From the NCBI GenBank assembly GCA_002633005.1, contig NMRA01000694.1, forward strand, positions 1 through 39,362: 39,362 nt of DNA. Reading direction: 5' to 3'. The first letter of the stretch is position 1, and each line of letters starts with the position of its first letter. The stretch comes from Phoronis australis (taxonomy: Eukaryota > Phoronida > Phoronidae). The position numbers and the translations under genes were made by a program. Shown one piece after another: positions 1-11,050 of this stretch. The notes beneath the pieces were generated by a model. It had not been told where the DNA came from, did no database searches, and saw only the letters and a program-made list of their open reading frames with translations.

Positions 1-703
1 AAGGCCTTATGTAACTACCAGAGTACATTCACTTGATTCCACTCGCACCACTTATTACACTCCAGTGATGTAGCTAGGATTATTGCCCCACCTAGTGTCC
101 AACTCTTAAGTGATTCCCACAGTCCATTCCCCATTCATCTGACACCAGCATTGACTTCAGTGCATAAACATATTATGAAGTCCAGCTTAGCTGTAAATTA
201 AAGTTGCATTTGGTGTGCATGTACTCAAGATATGTGATATCAGACAAAGGAAACATTTTCAGTAACAAATACGACATAACAGCAAACTGTCTAGTAAACC
301 TCCCAAACATTTCTGAGCTGAGATTGACAAGAAAAGAATGCTATTTTATTGTTAGCTTTTCAAAATTTTGTGTCAGCGTTGCAGTACACTTTATTAGTAA
401 AATTTTGCTAGCTTTAGAATTAGGAATGTCATGATAGTTTTGTTGTGAAATAGTGATAAGCATGACAGCTGTGCGCTGCTCTCAGATGAGCGCCCTACTG
501 GTGCAGGGTAAATACTGCAGAGTACAAAAGGGTGCTGTGATATTCTAGGGTGTTGTTAGTCGGCTGTTCTCAAGTAGTAGGGGGTCTAATTAAAAGTGTT
601 TTTGTCATTGGAAATTGCTGAAAGTTTGGTAAGTTTTCTTTTGACGCCATAACTATGTCCATGTAACTGTTAATTATTGCCATTTTCCTTAACAAGCCCG
701 CAG
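1..703. other. Non-coding, upstream intron of the main gene
   Basis: I see no convincing coding exon, RNA gene or repeat here. Open frames are short, AT-rich and lack splice signals. The stretch ends in a pyrimidine-containing tract followed by the AG (702-703) of the first recognised exon, so it is most simply the preceding intron. Confidence 0.5.
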
Positions 704-816
704 GTACAAAGACTGGATGAATAAGACGAAACAAATGAGTCAGGATAGTGATGACAGTGGTGACGAGGGGACTAAGAAGGGAGGGAGAGGCAAGGTGACG
801 ATACTGGGTCACAGAG
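704..816 (+). CDS. Exon 1 of window: acidic/basic N-terminal segment of the Roco-protease gene
   Basis: This internal exon starts after the acceptor CCCGCAG and ends at the donor GAG|GTGAGG. It enters with one base completing a codon and leaves one base. It encodes about 37 residues, beginning YKDWMNKTKQMSQDSDDSGD and continuing with a Lys/Gly/Arg-rich part (KKGGRGK). The composition looks like a flexible linker with an acidic Ser/Asp patch that could be phosphorylated by CK2-type kinases (inference). No known domain is visible. It joins in phase to the exon at 11692, creating GHR-G-TRCGYCGG. The intron after it is 10.9 kb and full of transposon relics. Coding is supported by the codon pattern and by matching phases; the assignment to this gene is the least certain of the set apart from the last exon end. 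Confidence 0.6.
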
Positions 817-1961
817 GTGAGGCTTGGTTCATATCATTTGATGGCATACATTACATGAGACTGATGTAACCAGTCGTTTCTCCTTCGTAATTGTCCATTG
901 GCTTGTGTTTAGATGACTATGTAATGTGGTCAACCTTACTTTGTTACCTGTTTGTGAATGAATATTACAGGTAGAAATTTTTGGTAGTCACCAATTTAGG
1001 ACACAATATGGCGGACAGATGGAGTTTATTTTCTCTATTTTCTATAAAAGATATCTGGCACCAAACTAATGTTTTTTTTAGATTTTTTGAATGTGTAAAT
1101 TATCTCCTTTGGAAATTGTTTGAAGATCAAAAATCAGATTTTCTTAAGCAACCTTACAGTTTAGCAGTGACCTGCAGGCCGTGGCAAAAAGTATTTTCTA
1201 CTGGGATTGGTGCCGTGGAGGCATAGTCTTTATAAAGGACTTATTTTCCCCAGACGGTAATATTTTGAACTATAGATTTATTGGGGATGTTTTAGGTATC
1301 AAAACGAACTTAAATGGAGTAGTCTAATTTCAGTGATATTTAAGTACCGACAGAAATGTGGTATTGATAGAGTTGTTAGTTTTGATGCGTATTGTCCTGT
1401 TATGCCAACGATATTTTTGGCTTTTTTGATAAAAAGTTGGTGAACAGTTTATTTATACCCAAAAGTTCGGATCAAAAAGATTACCTTTAATTAGATTTTT
1501 TAACTTCATCAAACAATATTGTTTGAGTGAAAAGTATAGTGCTCATAAGGATTTGAATTCAGAATTTGTACAAAAAAAGATGGTGTAATTTTGAAACCGT
1601 TTTTCTTAGAGTCAAGAGGATTAGGTGTGGGGTATGCGTGCGTGCGTGTGTGCGTGCGTGTGCATTGTAATGTGCTTTTGTGTTATTGTAAAATGTGCTC
1701 ATTGCTAATAAATGTATAAAAAAGTTAAGAGTGACTCCATATAAAAACCAACAGGTAGAGTCTATACCCAAAATCACCGATTTTTTTGAAACTTAGCACA
1801 TGAGTTTGGTTTGTTGAGAAGTAGAAAAACCTCACTTTTTAAGAATTTTCATTCATTATTTTTCTTTTTATGACCTGTACCTCCATTTTGCAACAAAATT
1901 GGGCGTCAAAGTAGGCATGTTTGAATGCATTTTACTAGCATGTATAGTACGGTCAAAACAA
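817..1961. other. Intron, mostly unique AT-rich sequence
   Basis: First part of the 10.9-kb intron. Apart from a GTGC/GTGT microsatellite near 1633-1663 I see no gene, RNA or repeat. The short open frames are low-complexity and lack splice context. Confidence 0.5.
1633..1663. repeat. (GTGC/GTGT)n microsatellite
   Basis: A run of alternating GCGT/GTGT tetramers about 31 bases long, directly visible. The reverse strand gives a spurious His/Ala/Arg/Thr-rich open frame. Confidence 0.85.
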
Positions 1962-2139
1962 AATGAATAAAATGAATTGAAAGGGCAATGGCTGAATAAT
2001 TTAATGGCATAACTTCCAAAATCCATTTTTAAATTTATACGTTTTGAATNAATGAATAATACGAATTGAAAGGGCAATGACTGAATAATGTAATGGCATA
2101 ACTTTCAAAATCCATTTTTAAATGTATATGTTTTGAATT
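1962..2139. repeat. Tandem duplication of ~88 bp around a single N (2050)
   Basis: Positions 1962-2049 and 2051-2139 are near-identical (AATGAATAA.. GAATTGAAAGGGCAATG.. to ..ACGTTTTGAAT / ..ATGTTTTGAAT), differing by a few substitutions. The two copies are separated by exactly one N. That arrangement is typical of two allelic contig ends placed side by side, so this may not be a real duplication. Confidence 0.8.
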
Positions 2140-2531
2140 TGTGAGGCAAAAACGGCTATTTTTCAGGTTTTCACTGAAGCCATTTTCGGCCATATTTGGC
2201 ACTCTGTAGCAGCCATAACGCACCTTTCCTGAAATTGACTTTATAATAATTTGTTAAGTCATTCCTAACCTGTTTATAATCTAAAATAAAAAATCTTGCC
2301 TCTTATGTAGTTTTTGCGTACGAAGCATTATACGAACTGCACTTCGTCCTTTTGCCATGTTCTCAGTTGCCTCTGCTGCCAATAGGGGGCTCTTGGAACA
2401 TATAATAAGCTTGCGAAACACGAAATAAAAACTTTGTATTTGGAGAAAAGGCAAACAGCATTATTAATTACTATTCTATGAAAACGGCATTGATGATTAA
2501 TACTTATTACAATAATGTGTACGAAAATCAA

Positions 2532-3049
2532 CTGGCATGCGTGCTTCTAAATGATAGATGGCGCTGATTTTGTTTACGTGGAGACTGAAGACGCATCTAG
2601 AATAAGAGCAGTAACACGAGGACCTTGCTATAATTCAAGACTTCGCGAGATGTTGCCGTGTATTTTAAATGAGAACACGTGGTTTTGGATAAATTTTAGA
2701 GAGGTTCTAGTGTTATTGAACTCACCCCTGCCTTGTTTTCTATCTGCCTTGTTCGTGCCACAGGCAAAGGAAGGCACCCAAGGTGGATANCTGGCATGCG
2801 TGCTTCTAAATGATAGATGGCGCTGCTTTTGTTTACGTGGAGACTGAAGACGCATCTAGAATAAGAACAGTAACACGAGAGGACCTTGCTATAATTCAAG
2901 ACTTCGCGAGATATTGCCGCGTATTTTAAATGAGAACACGTGGTTTTGGATAAATTTTAGAAAGGTTCTAGTGTTACTGAACTCACCCCTGCCTTGTTGT
3001 CTATCTGCCTTGTTCGTGCCACAGGTAAAGGAAAGCACCCAAGGTGGAT
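2532..3049. repeat. Tandem duplication of ~258 bp around a single N (2790)
   Basis: Positions 2532-2789 and 2791-3049 are two copies of one segment starting CTGGCATGCGTGCTTCTAAA and ending CACCCAAGGTGGAT, with roughly ten substitutions and one 2-base indel. A lone N sits exactly at the junction, as in the neighbouring duplication. Two unmerged haplotypes are the likeliest cause. Open frames through it are not coding-like. Confidence 0.85.
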
Positions 3050-3519
3050 TTGGCCCCCCTAGTGTCCAGTGCAAAAATCCTTCAACCTGTCAATAGTCAT
3101 TGTAACTTTGGGTTCATATTGTAATGTCCCTGCTGGTTGCTACAAATTTTAGCCGCCACCAGTCCCCAGAAATCTGGTGTCCCCCCCACACACCAGGCGG
3201 CCCTAACGCTGAATATTTCTGCCAGTGTGATCATCAGTGGTATAAAAAGGTACACATTCACAGTCAATAGAAAATAATTCACCAGAGACAATTTTATAAT
3301 GACTCATTCATGACAGACATGAAGTAAACAGAAGTAACGGTCTCGACTTCATATATCTACGAATACATGCTACGAAAACTAGGCTAAACGTTGAGCACAT
3401 TTACCACTTCATTCAGTAAATCTGACGACATGACAGCATCTTCAGCAGAAATAGCATCGTCATAAATATTGCTGCAGATCGACAACCTCGAAAAATCCAC
3501 CAATCTGCGATTCACTTAA
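3050..3519. other. Intron, nothing recognised
   Basis: No convincing gene or repeat. A TATAAAAAGG string at about 3240 has no associated gene and is not called as a promoter. Confidence 0.4.
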
Positions 3520-4445
3520 CATCACAGGTAAACACTTCCCCAGTGGGTTCTCGTAATGTTAGTTCTCCATTTTGGCACTTCCGAGGGTGAACGTTTTTAC
3601 CTGACTTATCTTCTTCATCGAATATGTTCGTCAGAAAGTTCTTAACCTTTACTGAAAATCTTGTTGACCTTTTACCATTTTTCAATGTCTAACCTATTGC
3701 TTTAGCATTCGTCTCATCCAAATAGTACTCTGAGGCTGCCTCAAATGACGCTCCGGTTCTTGCATCTGAAAGCATTTCTGACCACTGTCGTGCGATGTGG
3801 TTATACGTGGTTTCCCTCTGCAAATGTTCAGTGTGGTTACCCACATCCAAGTGCTGACCTAATTCTGCCTGTCTGTAGCAAAAAAATCGAGTAACCTTGC
3901 TGGGTACAAGGGAACTTTTGTTGAGGCTCTTCACTAGATACAATGCCAACCTTAACTCTTGGTGTGGAAAATCTGCCATGTCTAGAGATGTTACTGTATT
4001 TTAGAGAAACAGGTTTCCCATTTTCTCAGTATTTGTAAGAACTTACCGTCACCTACATGGAATGATTTCCACACCGAATTCCTTGGGTGGAATAGTGGGA
4101 ATTTGGGAATGTTGTTATACCAGGAACTGAGTGTTTTGGAAGATACCTAATTGCATTGACTGAACAAGCATAAATATAACATCCCCTCACAAGGCCACTG
4201 GAAAGTAATGCTACTTTGAAATCCAGAAAGTTTATGATATTGTTACCTTCAGCTACAAAGTACTTCGCATGTTGTTTGATTGGAGCGATCTTGCGATCAC
4301 AGAGATCCTTTCCATTCTGACTTTCACTAAAGTCATATCTCGAAACAGAAATGCCGGTAGAAGTTGACAAGGCTGCTACGTTCAGGAGGAAAGGAGCACA
4401 GTGGTAACATCCAGCATTACCTGACTCTTCCATGACTGGTCTTGT
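3520..4445 (-). pseudogene. Relic of a multi-copy C2H2 transposon-like gene
   Basis: Reading the minus strand, 4433-4053 encodes residues such as RYDFSESQNGKDLCDRKIAP, then EGNNIINFLDFKVALLSSG and KHSVPGITTFPNSHYSTQGI. From memory this follows the order of a protein family found in many copies in corals, molluscs and other invertebrates (pattern SEPQ-GKD-CDR-IAP.., EGNN, KHSIPGI). Continuing in another frame, VWKSFHVGDGK fits the next conserved block. 3979-3689 then carries GQHLDVGNHTEHLQRETTY, which resembles that family's C2H2 finger, and further on RFS-K-KNFL-IFDE-DKSGKNVHP. Frameshifts and stops (about 4055, 3685, 3530) show it is dead. The protein's acidic/CDR block may be an RNase H-like transposase core, but that is inference. 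It lies antisense inside an intron of the main gene. Confidence 0.6.
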
Positions 4446-6288
4446 TCAGTCAGAAATACACCGAGTAGGGGTAGTACGAGTCCGTACTCTGGCACAGGCC
4501 TTGCTTTGTGAGCTACTTTCCTGTATATCAAATGTTCAGTGGTGTCTTTGACATAACTCTCTAAAGCACAAAGCTTTTGTGATTTTTTGCAGACTAAACT
4601 CTAAAGGAACATGAAGGCCCATCGACATCGTCTGCCATTTTGTCTTTTTAAAATGCACTAGTCTTGCTTCTCTCAAAACCAGTCATTACAAATATCAATT
4701 CTTACTCGTTTAATCTTAAAGGCATTTATTTCCATTTGAAAGTTCTACAGAGTGTTAAAATTAACCTGATAATGTAAAAGAAATGAAAGAATACAAGAGG
4801 GTTACACGTACATTTTTTATATATCCTCAAGCTTAACCTCAACTGACTCCCTCAGTGGGCAAAGGTCGTCGGGTTCAGTTTTGATACTAGCCGCGTAATA
4901 AACCCGGAAAACACCTTGTTTTCATTTGAAAGAGTTCAGTCTTGGTTTCTATAACTATTTAAAGCAGACTTCTTGCCTAAAAGTTTGTTCAAATGGTCTG
5001 TAAACTCTGCTCGTCATTTCCAAACTATGAAAACAGACTGTTTTGCAAGACAATTTCCACTAAAGTGCAAAGTTGAGGCAAGATTTTTTATTGCTCAGTC
5101 ATCAAAACTAACTATTTAACTGTATGTTCAAAACGTCCCATAAGGCTACAAGGTGTTTTATGGCAGTAAGAAGGTCACAAAAATAGCCACTAAAATTAGC
5201 CCCAAAAAGTGGTCTGTGGATTATCTCCCCTGTCTAGCACAAAACTGTCAGATTTTAATAAATGACACAGAATTATGCACAGTATACGTTGGTTATTTCA
5301 GCCACCCAAATATAGCTTTTGATCTATTTTGCATGTTACTCATTTTTGTTGCTGAAAACATGCGATTTTTGAGACGGCTAATATGCCCAATTGTGCCAAT
5401 TTGTGTTATCATGCTCCAGCGGCGAAATTAGGGGTCATTGAGTGCACAAAATTTGGCCTTTGGGTTTTTGTTAGGATACCTACCCATGTACAAAAAATGA
5501 AGTTGTTTTAAATTTTGACGTATAGACTAATTTTTAAAAATCTACTGGTTTTTATATGGACTGCCTCTTAAATGTTAAGGTGATGTAGCACCCTTGGAAA
5601 GTGTCCAAATTTGCCTAATTTCAACTCAAAAAATGGACTCGTGTGAAATCTTCAGTACTTTTACCCAAAATGATGTTAAGATTTGTTTTTCAAATTGCTG
5701 TTCAAGTGTTCCACTTTTGCATGATAGGACTTTTTTGTCTAGAAATCTCAAAAATTGTTTAAAACAAAAACGAAATCATATTTCAGAAAACTTCTGGAAA
5801 TCGCAAATTTTGCTTTAAACTAAAAAGAAATCATAATTCAGAAAACTGTGACATCGTTTTCGAGATATCACCTCCAACATGTATATCAAACGAGATTTTA
5901 TCGTGTTATTGTTACCACTGTTTCGCTTTGAATGAACCTTTTTTGCTAAAGTTACTGAAGAGACATGTTCATGTGACTCAGTAAATGAGAGTTTGGAATC
6001 CAAACTATANCGAGGGGGGGGGGTTCAAATTTCTAAAAGGTTGAACCTTTTGATGGCATTTCGCTAGCGTCGGCCCTCTCTACTGCCCTTCAGAAGCTGA
6101 CAATGAGCGACGCAATAAGTTTTCGAAGCTTTATTGTCAAGAACATTAATAGTTGAACAAAAACTTGATACACTTAATTCAATGTACATGTAAGTTCCAC
6201 TTTAAGTACGCTCATCGAAGCGAGAAGATACACATCAGGTTAGTACGCTACCAAATTTCATCTTCCTAGGATTTATTTGCTCAAAACG
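4446..6288. other. Intron, nothing recognised; single N at 6010
   Basis: AT-rich sequence with no supported gene, RNA or clear repeat. The lone N at 6010 is followed by a run of ten G, probably a sequencing or contig-join problem rather than biology. No duplicated flanks were seen around this N. Confidence 0.45.
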
Positions 6289-8488
6289 CTAGACAACTCT
6301 GTCAATTTCTATCTCTTTGTTGTAATGAACATGCATCAGCGCCAGAGATGACATTCTGTCACCACTCATACTTGCTCGCATGAACGTGTTGAGTCTGCGT
6401 AATGTGCTAGTGGATCTCTCGCATTCACACGACGTCACCGGTAGTGTAGCCAAAATTTTTAGCAGTACATAGACGTTCGGATACAAAATTTGATCACAGT
6501 CTTTAATAGTCTGGGCACATGTCGAGGGCGCATTCTGCTGGGATTTCCACTTGTCCCCGAGATGAGACGGAATCAATCCTAGAAGTGAGGATGCCGTAAC
6601 GGTTGTTCGAGAAAAACGGGCCCTAAATTTGGATGCAATGTGATCCAGAAACAGTATCACCACTGTTCTCAAATAGTACTGCTTGACACTGGAATTTGGT
6701 GGATTTGCTCGATGTGTTTGGCGAAGAGCTTGTCGCGGCATGCTGGGTTTCACACCAACATCTCGAGCCATGGCAACGGCTTGGTGGTAAATGTCATCGA
6801 AGACTTCATCCACAGTCTTGCGAAGTTCCTGGTACAAGTTTTGAATCTCATTCACCATTCCGTAAGCTTGTACAATATCAACTGTTGTGCTCTGCAATTT
6901 GATTGCAATGCCGTCTAGATGAGAAAGTGAGTTATATACTGTGCAGAATGTCACTATAAAATCAAAAGAAGTGATACCAGCTAGCAACCCACTGGCTTCG
7001 GATTTGAACCTCCCTGTCCAGCCCGAGGTCACGTCGGTGCTGTACTATTGCTTGTGTTGGTCATATGCTATAACTTCTAGCGAAATTACAATACACCCGT
7101 ACGACTGAAAAAACCTCGACTAAGCATTGTGACGTGCCGCCCAGCGAGTGCGGCAAACATCAATGAGGGGCTTTTTAGCGATTCGGGGTCTTTCTTTTTA
7201 TGTACTTCTTTCAGGAGGTATTTTCTCTTTTGACTGCTCATAAAAAGTAAACAACGCATTTTACTTTATCCAAAGTATTTCTGATTTCCTGTATTGAACA
7301 TGAACAGGCTATCACTAAGTTTAGACAATGACCGCAGCAATGTGTGTATAAGGCTAAAGGAGAGTGTTCACGCAGGATTGCCTGGACGCCAATGTTGTCA
7401 CTACTCATATTTGCTGCGCCATCATATCCCTGTTTTCTGCAGTTGGCAGTGTCGATCCCGAGCCTATCTAAGGTGCCCATTATGCATTCCGCTTCGTGTT
7501 TGCCAGTTATCCGCGCAAGACTACAGATTTCCAACAACTTTCTCTCGAATGTTGTCATCGGCGTCTACATATCGTATACACAAGGGCATGAGTTCTTCAT
7601 TGTTGGATGAAACCTCATCAGCCATAACGGAATAAAATTTGGCATCTTTTATTTCCTTTACAATATCTGCTTGTATGATGTGTTTTCCAATGATCTCGAT
7701 AATTTCATTCTGTATTTGAGGCGAAGTGTACATGGCGTTCTTTATTTTTGGGTGCTGTAATCTTTAGTTTCATTATAGGTACTCAACAGTTTCAAAAGAG
7801 CAAGAAAATTTCCCGTGTTCTTGTTATCATCTGTCAAACTTTCAGAATCTTCTCTCAGTGCAATACACTGGCGACCGCAATAAAGAATCGCTTTAGCTAT
7901 CGCCTGGACATTGTGCCTGTTTTTCTTTATTTGTTCTTTGACCTAACTGTGTAAGACAGCATCAACACCTTTCTGCGGATTTTCCATCATGCTAACAAAT
8001 GTATTAGCATCATCTAATGCCTCCATGTGATACCTTTTTTTTGAAATGCTCAGACAGTACTTTCATTTTATGTTGCCATTGCATGAATGGCGTGTTCACT
8101 AACTTGGTTGGTTGCCTTTTTAAATCACCTTTCGAAAATAAAGCACAAGAAATGCAGAACGCACCAATGAATTCCCAAACTCTTTAAACCAAGCGTGTCT
8201 GAATGAGCGATTACATCCCGCTGCATACTCTGTTTGAAAAATGTAGTCGGGAGATGGTTTATCGTGATTTTTGATAAGATTGCACATCACTTAATTTGCT
8301 TAAGGTGTTGGAAACCTCTTCTATCGAATCTGTTGCTCGGACGAACTCTGCGAGGTCGTGTACCATTGCCACTGATTTGCTGTCAACACCAGGCTTTTCT
8401 TCATTGACTGAAGATTGGTTAGTGGACCTAGGCGTACATGTACTTATTCCTGCCTGTGAACAGGCACACGTGTCCATATCTGAGTTTT
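6289..8488 (-). pseudogene. Decayed hAT-superfamily transposase (TTF-finger / DUF4371 type)
   Basis: On the minus strand the pieces read in the order of a hAT transposase. About 8290-8150 gives IFQTEYAAGCNRSFRHAWFK, a decayed TTF-type zinc finger. 7960-7750 gives NRHNVQAIAKAILYCGRQCI and NTGNFLALLKLLSTY. 7733-7521 gives SPQIQNEIIEIIGKHIIQAD and FYSVMADEVSSNNEE. 7520-7238 gives QGYDGAANMSS and HCCGHCLNLVI. Near 7150 comes PLIDVCRTRWAARH. 7032-6289 gives GVKPSMPRQALRQ, YYLRTVVILFLDHI and the C-terminal dimerisation block LPVTSCECERSTSTLRRL. Internal stops and frameshifts (near 7950, 7745, 7250, 7120, 7060) break the frame, so it cannot make transposase. A minus-strand acceptor (TTTTTTACAG ending at 8489) may mark an original exon start. 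I could not find its terminal inverted repeats. Confidence 0.85.
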
Positions 8489-9354
8489 CTGTAAAAAACA
8501 CGGTAATTAAACGTCTGTTTTTAGGAGCAGGGGCTATAGTGAAGATACGTAAGCTGAATTTAAAGAATGGAAACCGTGCAATTATGTGCATCATTATGCA
8601 TGTCAATCAAACGATCCACAAGTACAGTATACATTGTAAGTCGCTACAGAATCCGCGATAGATTTCGATATGGAATTTCAAAAAGCGTGCTATATATTGT
8701 CACTAGCAACAACCGAATGCATGCGACAAACCTGTTTTATGCTTCTTCGCCCATTGGTCGATTTTAAGACACCCACTCGCTTTTTTGAGAGCTCTCTCGA
8801 TGCTGTTTACGACCAGGCATGTTCGCTAATTTAGAATGACCCTCTTACCTCATGGTGTAGTCGTCAGTAGAGCACATGCGTTTGTGGTTAGTCGGTGTCT
8901 TTGAAGCTGTCAATCTCTTGAAGCGTCCTGTGGTCGTCTGTAGGCCTAAGATCCCGTTATCTACAAGAACTATCAGGCGAAGTTCTTGCGGTCTGATGTC
9001 ACTATGGTTTGAATCAGATGAACAGTTAGGCTTCGAATTCATCACTAGTTTTGATATTATTATAATTAATAGTGGCTGTAGTAATTTTTTTTTGGTGTCC
9101 AGCTACTTCCTTATCGTAGCCCGAGCTCGACCTTTTCGGCGGGGAGGTGGGGTTTGATTGAACTCCCCGAATCCCTCCTTGCTACGAGCCTGCATTCATA
9201 GAAATGGAATCCAGTGGTCTCTATCCTCGGCTGAACTTAGATGGGTAAAGACTTTGGTTAGAGATGCACAGTTCGATACATGTACGTATTATTCGACATT
9301 AAAGTGGTTAGAAATTAAACCGTGATTCAGTAAAAGGCTATAATTACCACTCAC
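8489..9354. other. Intron, possible flank of the hAT relic; nothing recognised
   Basis: A minus-strand open frame at 9045-8845 (66 codons) is hydrophilic and unrecognised. It might be an eroded N-terminal part of the hAT relic. Otherwise no supported feature. Confidence 0.3.
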
Positions 9355-9666
9355 AAATGTCAGCTCTGAAATCAGGACTGTCCGAGGCTCTTCCTCGGCT
9401 TCAATCGTTGAAGATGCTGTTGTGAGTGGTTTGAGTTCGTACAGCCTCAAACATGCAGTCTGGTGATATGGCGAGGTGTACTTCATTACTTGTTTCGCCC
9501 TGTCGATTTCACTTCCATCTGCATGTCTGTCTTCATAATACTTGTCAAACTCACTATCTAAGTCTTCGTAACATAAAAAATCACTCTCTGCCATTGTATA
9601 TAGGCTGTCAACTGTGATCACCGTCTTCCACTGATTGACATCATGTGTAGGATAACCAAAAATCAT
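9355..9666 (-). other. Unrecognised acidic open frame with a good splice donor (possible relic exon)
   Basis: The minus strand is open from an ATG at 9666 for 125 codons. Residues include MAESDFLCYEDLDSEFDKYY, followed by a charged stretch and KYTSPYHQTACLRLYELKPL. Codon use and the acidic D/E-rich composition look coding-like, and the frame contains TTT|GTGAGT, a consensus donor with the exon end at 9355. The upstream side abuts a repeat array at 9669, so any 5' exon has been cut off or is coincidental. I do not recognise a family. It may be an exon of the adjacent hAT element or a captured host gene; a chance frame is also possible. Confidence 0.3.
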
Positions 9667-9668
9667 TT

Positions 9669-9898
9669 TTACTCTGTTAGCGCAGAGTCCTGTTGTTCCT
9701 GGGTTTTCTTCAATTTTATTCTTATTCTTCTTATTTTTCTTATTACTCTGTGCGTGTAAGCGCAGAGTACTGTTTTTCCTGGGTTTTCTTCAATTTTATT
9801 CTTATTACTCTGCACGTGTAAGCGCAGAGTACTGTAATTCCTGGGTTTTCTTCAATTTTATTCTTATTCTTCTTATTCTTATTCTTATTCTTCTTCCG
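9669..9898. repeat. Three tandem copies of a hairpin-bearing unit ending in TTATTCTTCTT runs
   Basis: Units begin at 9669, 9743 and 9805. Each carries TTACTCTG..GCGCAGAGT followed by CCTGGGTTTTCTTCAATTTT and a variable TTATTC microsatellite. TACTCTGC and GCAGAGTA form an inverted repeat (best seen in the third unit), so each copy can fold into a small hairpin. A further GCGCAGAGTCC occurs at about 11016-11026, close to the palindrome at 11028, so the 9669-11050 block may be one mobile element. Confidence 0.75.
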
Positions 9899-10175
9899 AC
9901 CAACTTCGAGGCTTAATAACTCCAAATTGGGTGCAGGTACGGTCTTTAAAGTCAGCATATGACTTTTGACAGTATATAAATTTGGATTGGTTATTTAATC
10001 ATATTCTATATTGCACCGGAAGAGGTCGTTTGGTGCAAAGGTCATAATTTTCAAAATGCTACTTCTCCTTCAATTTTAAAGCTATCTTTTTCAAATTCGG
10101 TGCACAGGTATAAGTCAACATAACAATTTAAAAAATTACTTTTCTAAGTAATCGGGTCATCCAATCAGGTGAAAT

Positions 10176-10188
10176 AGGTCAAAGGTCA
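10176..10188 (+). promoter_or_regulatory. Perfect AGGTCA-A-AGGTCA direct repeat (DR1) in repeat unit 1
   Basis: AGGTCAAAGGTCA is visible base for base. This is the textbook DR1 arrangement bound by RXR-, HNF4- or PPAR-type nuclear receptors. It sits in a tandem repeat deep in an intron, so function is unproven and the match may simply belong to the repeat. Confidence 0.3.
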
Positions 10189-10608
10189 TTAGGTGCAAAC
10201 TAAAATTTTGAGCTAGACACTTCAAATTGACAGGTCTGATTGCCACAGGTAAATCAAATCGGAATCCAAAGTTTCAGGTCATTTAGTGCAAACATGGGGT
10301 CATTAGGTGCATTTTTCTTCTGAAAATTTGACCTTTTCAATCAGCAAGTATTCTGATGTGTCAACCGTTAGACAACTGTGATTCTCAGCGTTAAACACAT
10401 TTTCCATGGGCTTTGCAATAATTCTCCTAAAGATGCTTAAAATGCACCGGATAAGGTCAATTAGTGCAAAGGTCATGTAACGTTCAAAATGTTATATCTC
10501 TTACGTTTTTCAAGGAATTCTTTTCAATTTCAGCACACTGGTGTAAGTCAACATGCCAATTGAATACCCTACTTTACTTCGCAATAGGCCTAACCAATCA
10601 GAAAAAAT

Positions 10609-10621
10609 AGGTCAAAGGTCA
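10609..10621 (+). promoter_or_regulatory. Perfect DR1 direct repeat in repeat unit 2
   Basis: The same AGGTCAAAGGTCA string occurs at the equivalent place of the next 432-bp unit, 433 bases downstream. It is unchanged although its surroundings have diverged. Nuclear-receptor binding is an inference only. Confidence 0.3.
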
Positions 10622-11027
10622 TTGAGTGCAAACTAAAATTTTGAGCTAGAGACTTCAGAATTACGTATCTGTTTACTAAGTGCGATTGAGTTTGAATTCT
10701 AAATTTTCAGGTCATTTGGTGCACCCATGGGGTCATTAGGTGCATTTTTCTTCTGAAAGTTTGACCACTTCATTCATCTTGTATTCTGAAGTGCTTAAAG
10801 TAAAACATCTGTGATTATTAGCATTAACCACACTTTTAATCGAGTTAACAATTACTCCCTCATCGGGGCTCATAATGCACCGGAAGAGGTCAATTAGTGG
10901 AAAGGTCATCAAAAAATTAATATGTAATTTCTCCTACAATTTTAAAGAATTCCTTTTCATATTGGTAAACGGGTTGCTGTCAGTAACTTCCCATAATAAT
11001 TCCAGTAATACGCACGCGCAGAGTCCG

Positions 11028-11050
11028 TTATTGTCACGCCGTGACAATAA
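11028..11050. repeat. Perfect palindrome, 11-bp arms
   Basis: TTATTGTCACG, one central C, then CGTGACAATAA. It follows the GCGCAGAGTCC word shared with the 9669-9898 array and may mark the right end of that element. The CTRR end expected of a Helitron is not present. Confidence 0.7.

Larger units (their letters stand above)
10013..10960. repeat. Tandem ~432-bp repeat, two full copies and a partial third
   Basis: GCACCGGA(A/T)(G/A)AGGTC recurs at 10013, 10444 and 10877, giving periods of 431 and 433 bases. The units share many short words in the same order: AAAGGTCAT, GGTGCACAGG/CAGCACACTGG, AATAGGTCAAAGGTCATT, AACTAAAATTTTGAGCTAGA, ATGGGGTCATTAGGTGCATT and TTTGACC. Sequence from about 9905 to 10012 resembles part of a fourth, more decayed unit. 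The GGTCA/GGTGCA words recur many times per unit. Confidence 0.85.

Noticed and set aside
2551-3096. Several open frames on both strands
   Set aside because: They arise from the duplicated segment around the N at 2790; the frames are not conserved between the two copies beyond identity of the DNA.
3238-3250. TATAAAAAGG as a promoter
   Set aside because: No gene starts nearby on that strand and such strings are expected by chance in AT-rich introns.
6640-6918. Plus-strand open frames across the hAT relic
   Set aside because: They are shadows of the minus-strand transposase sequence.
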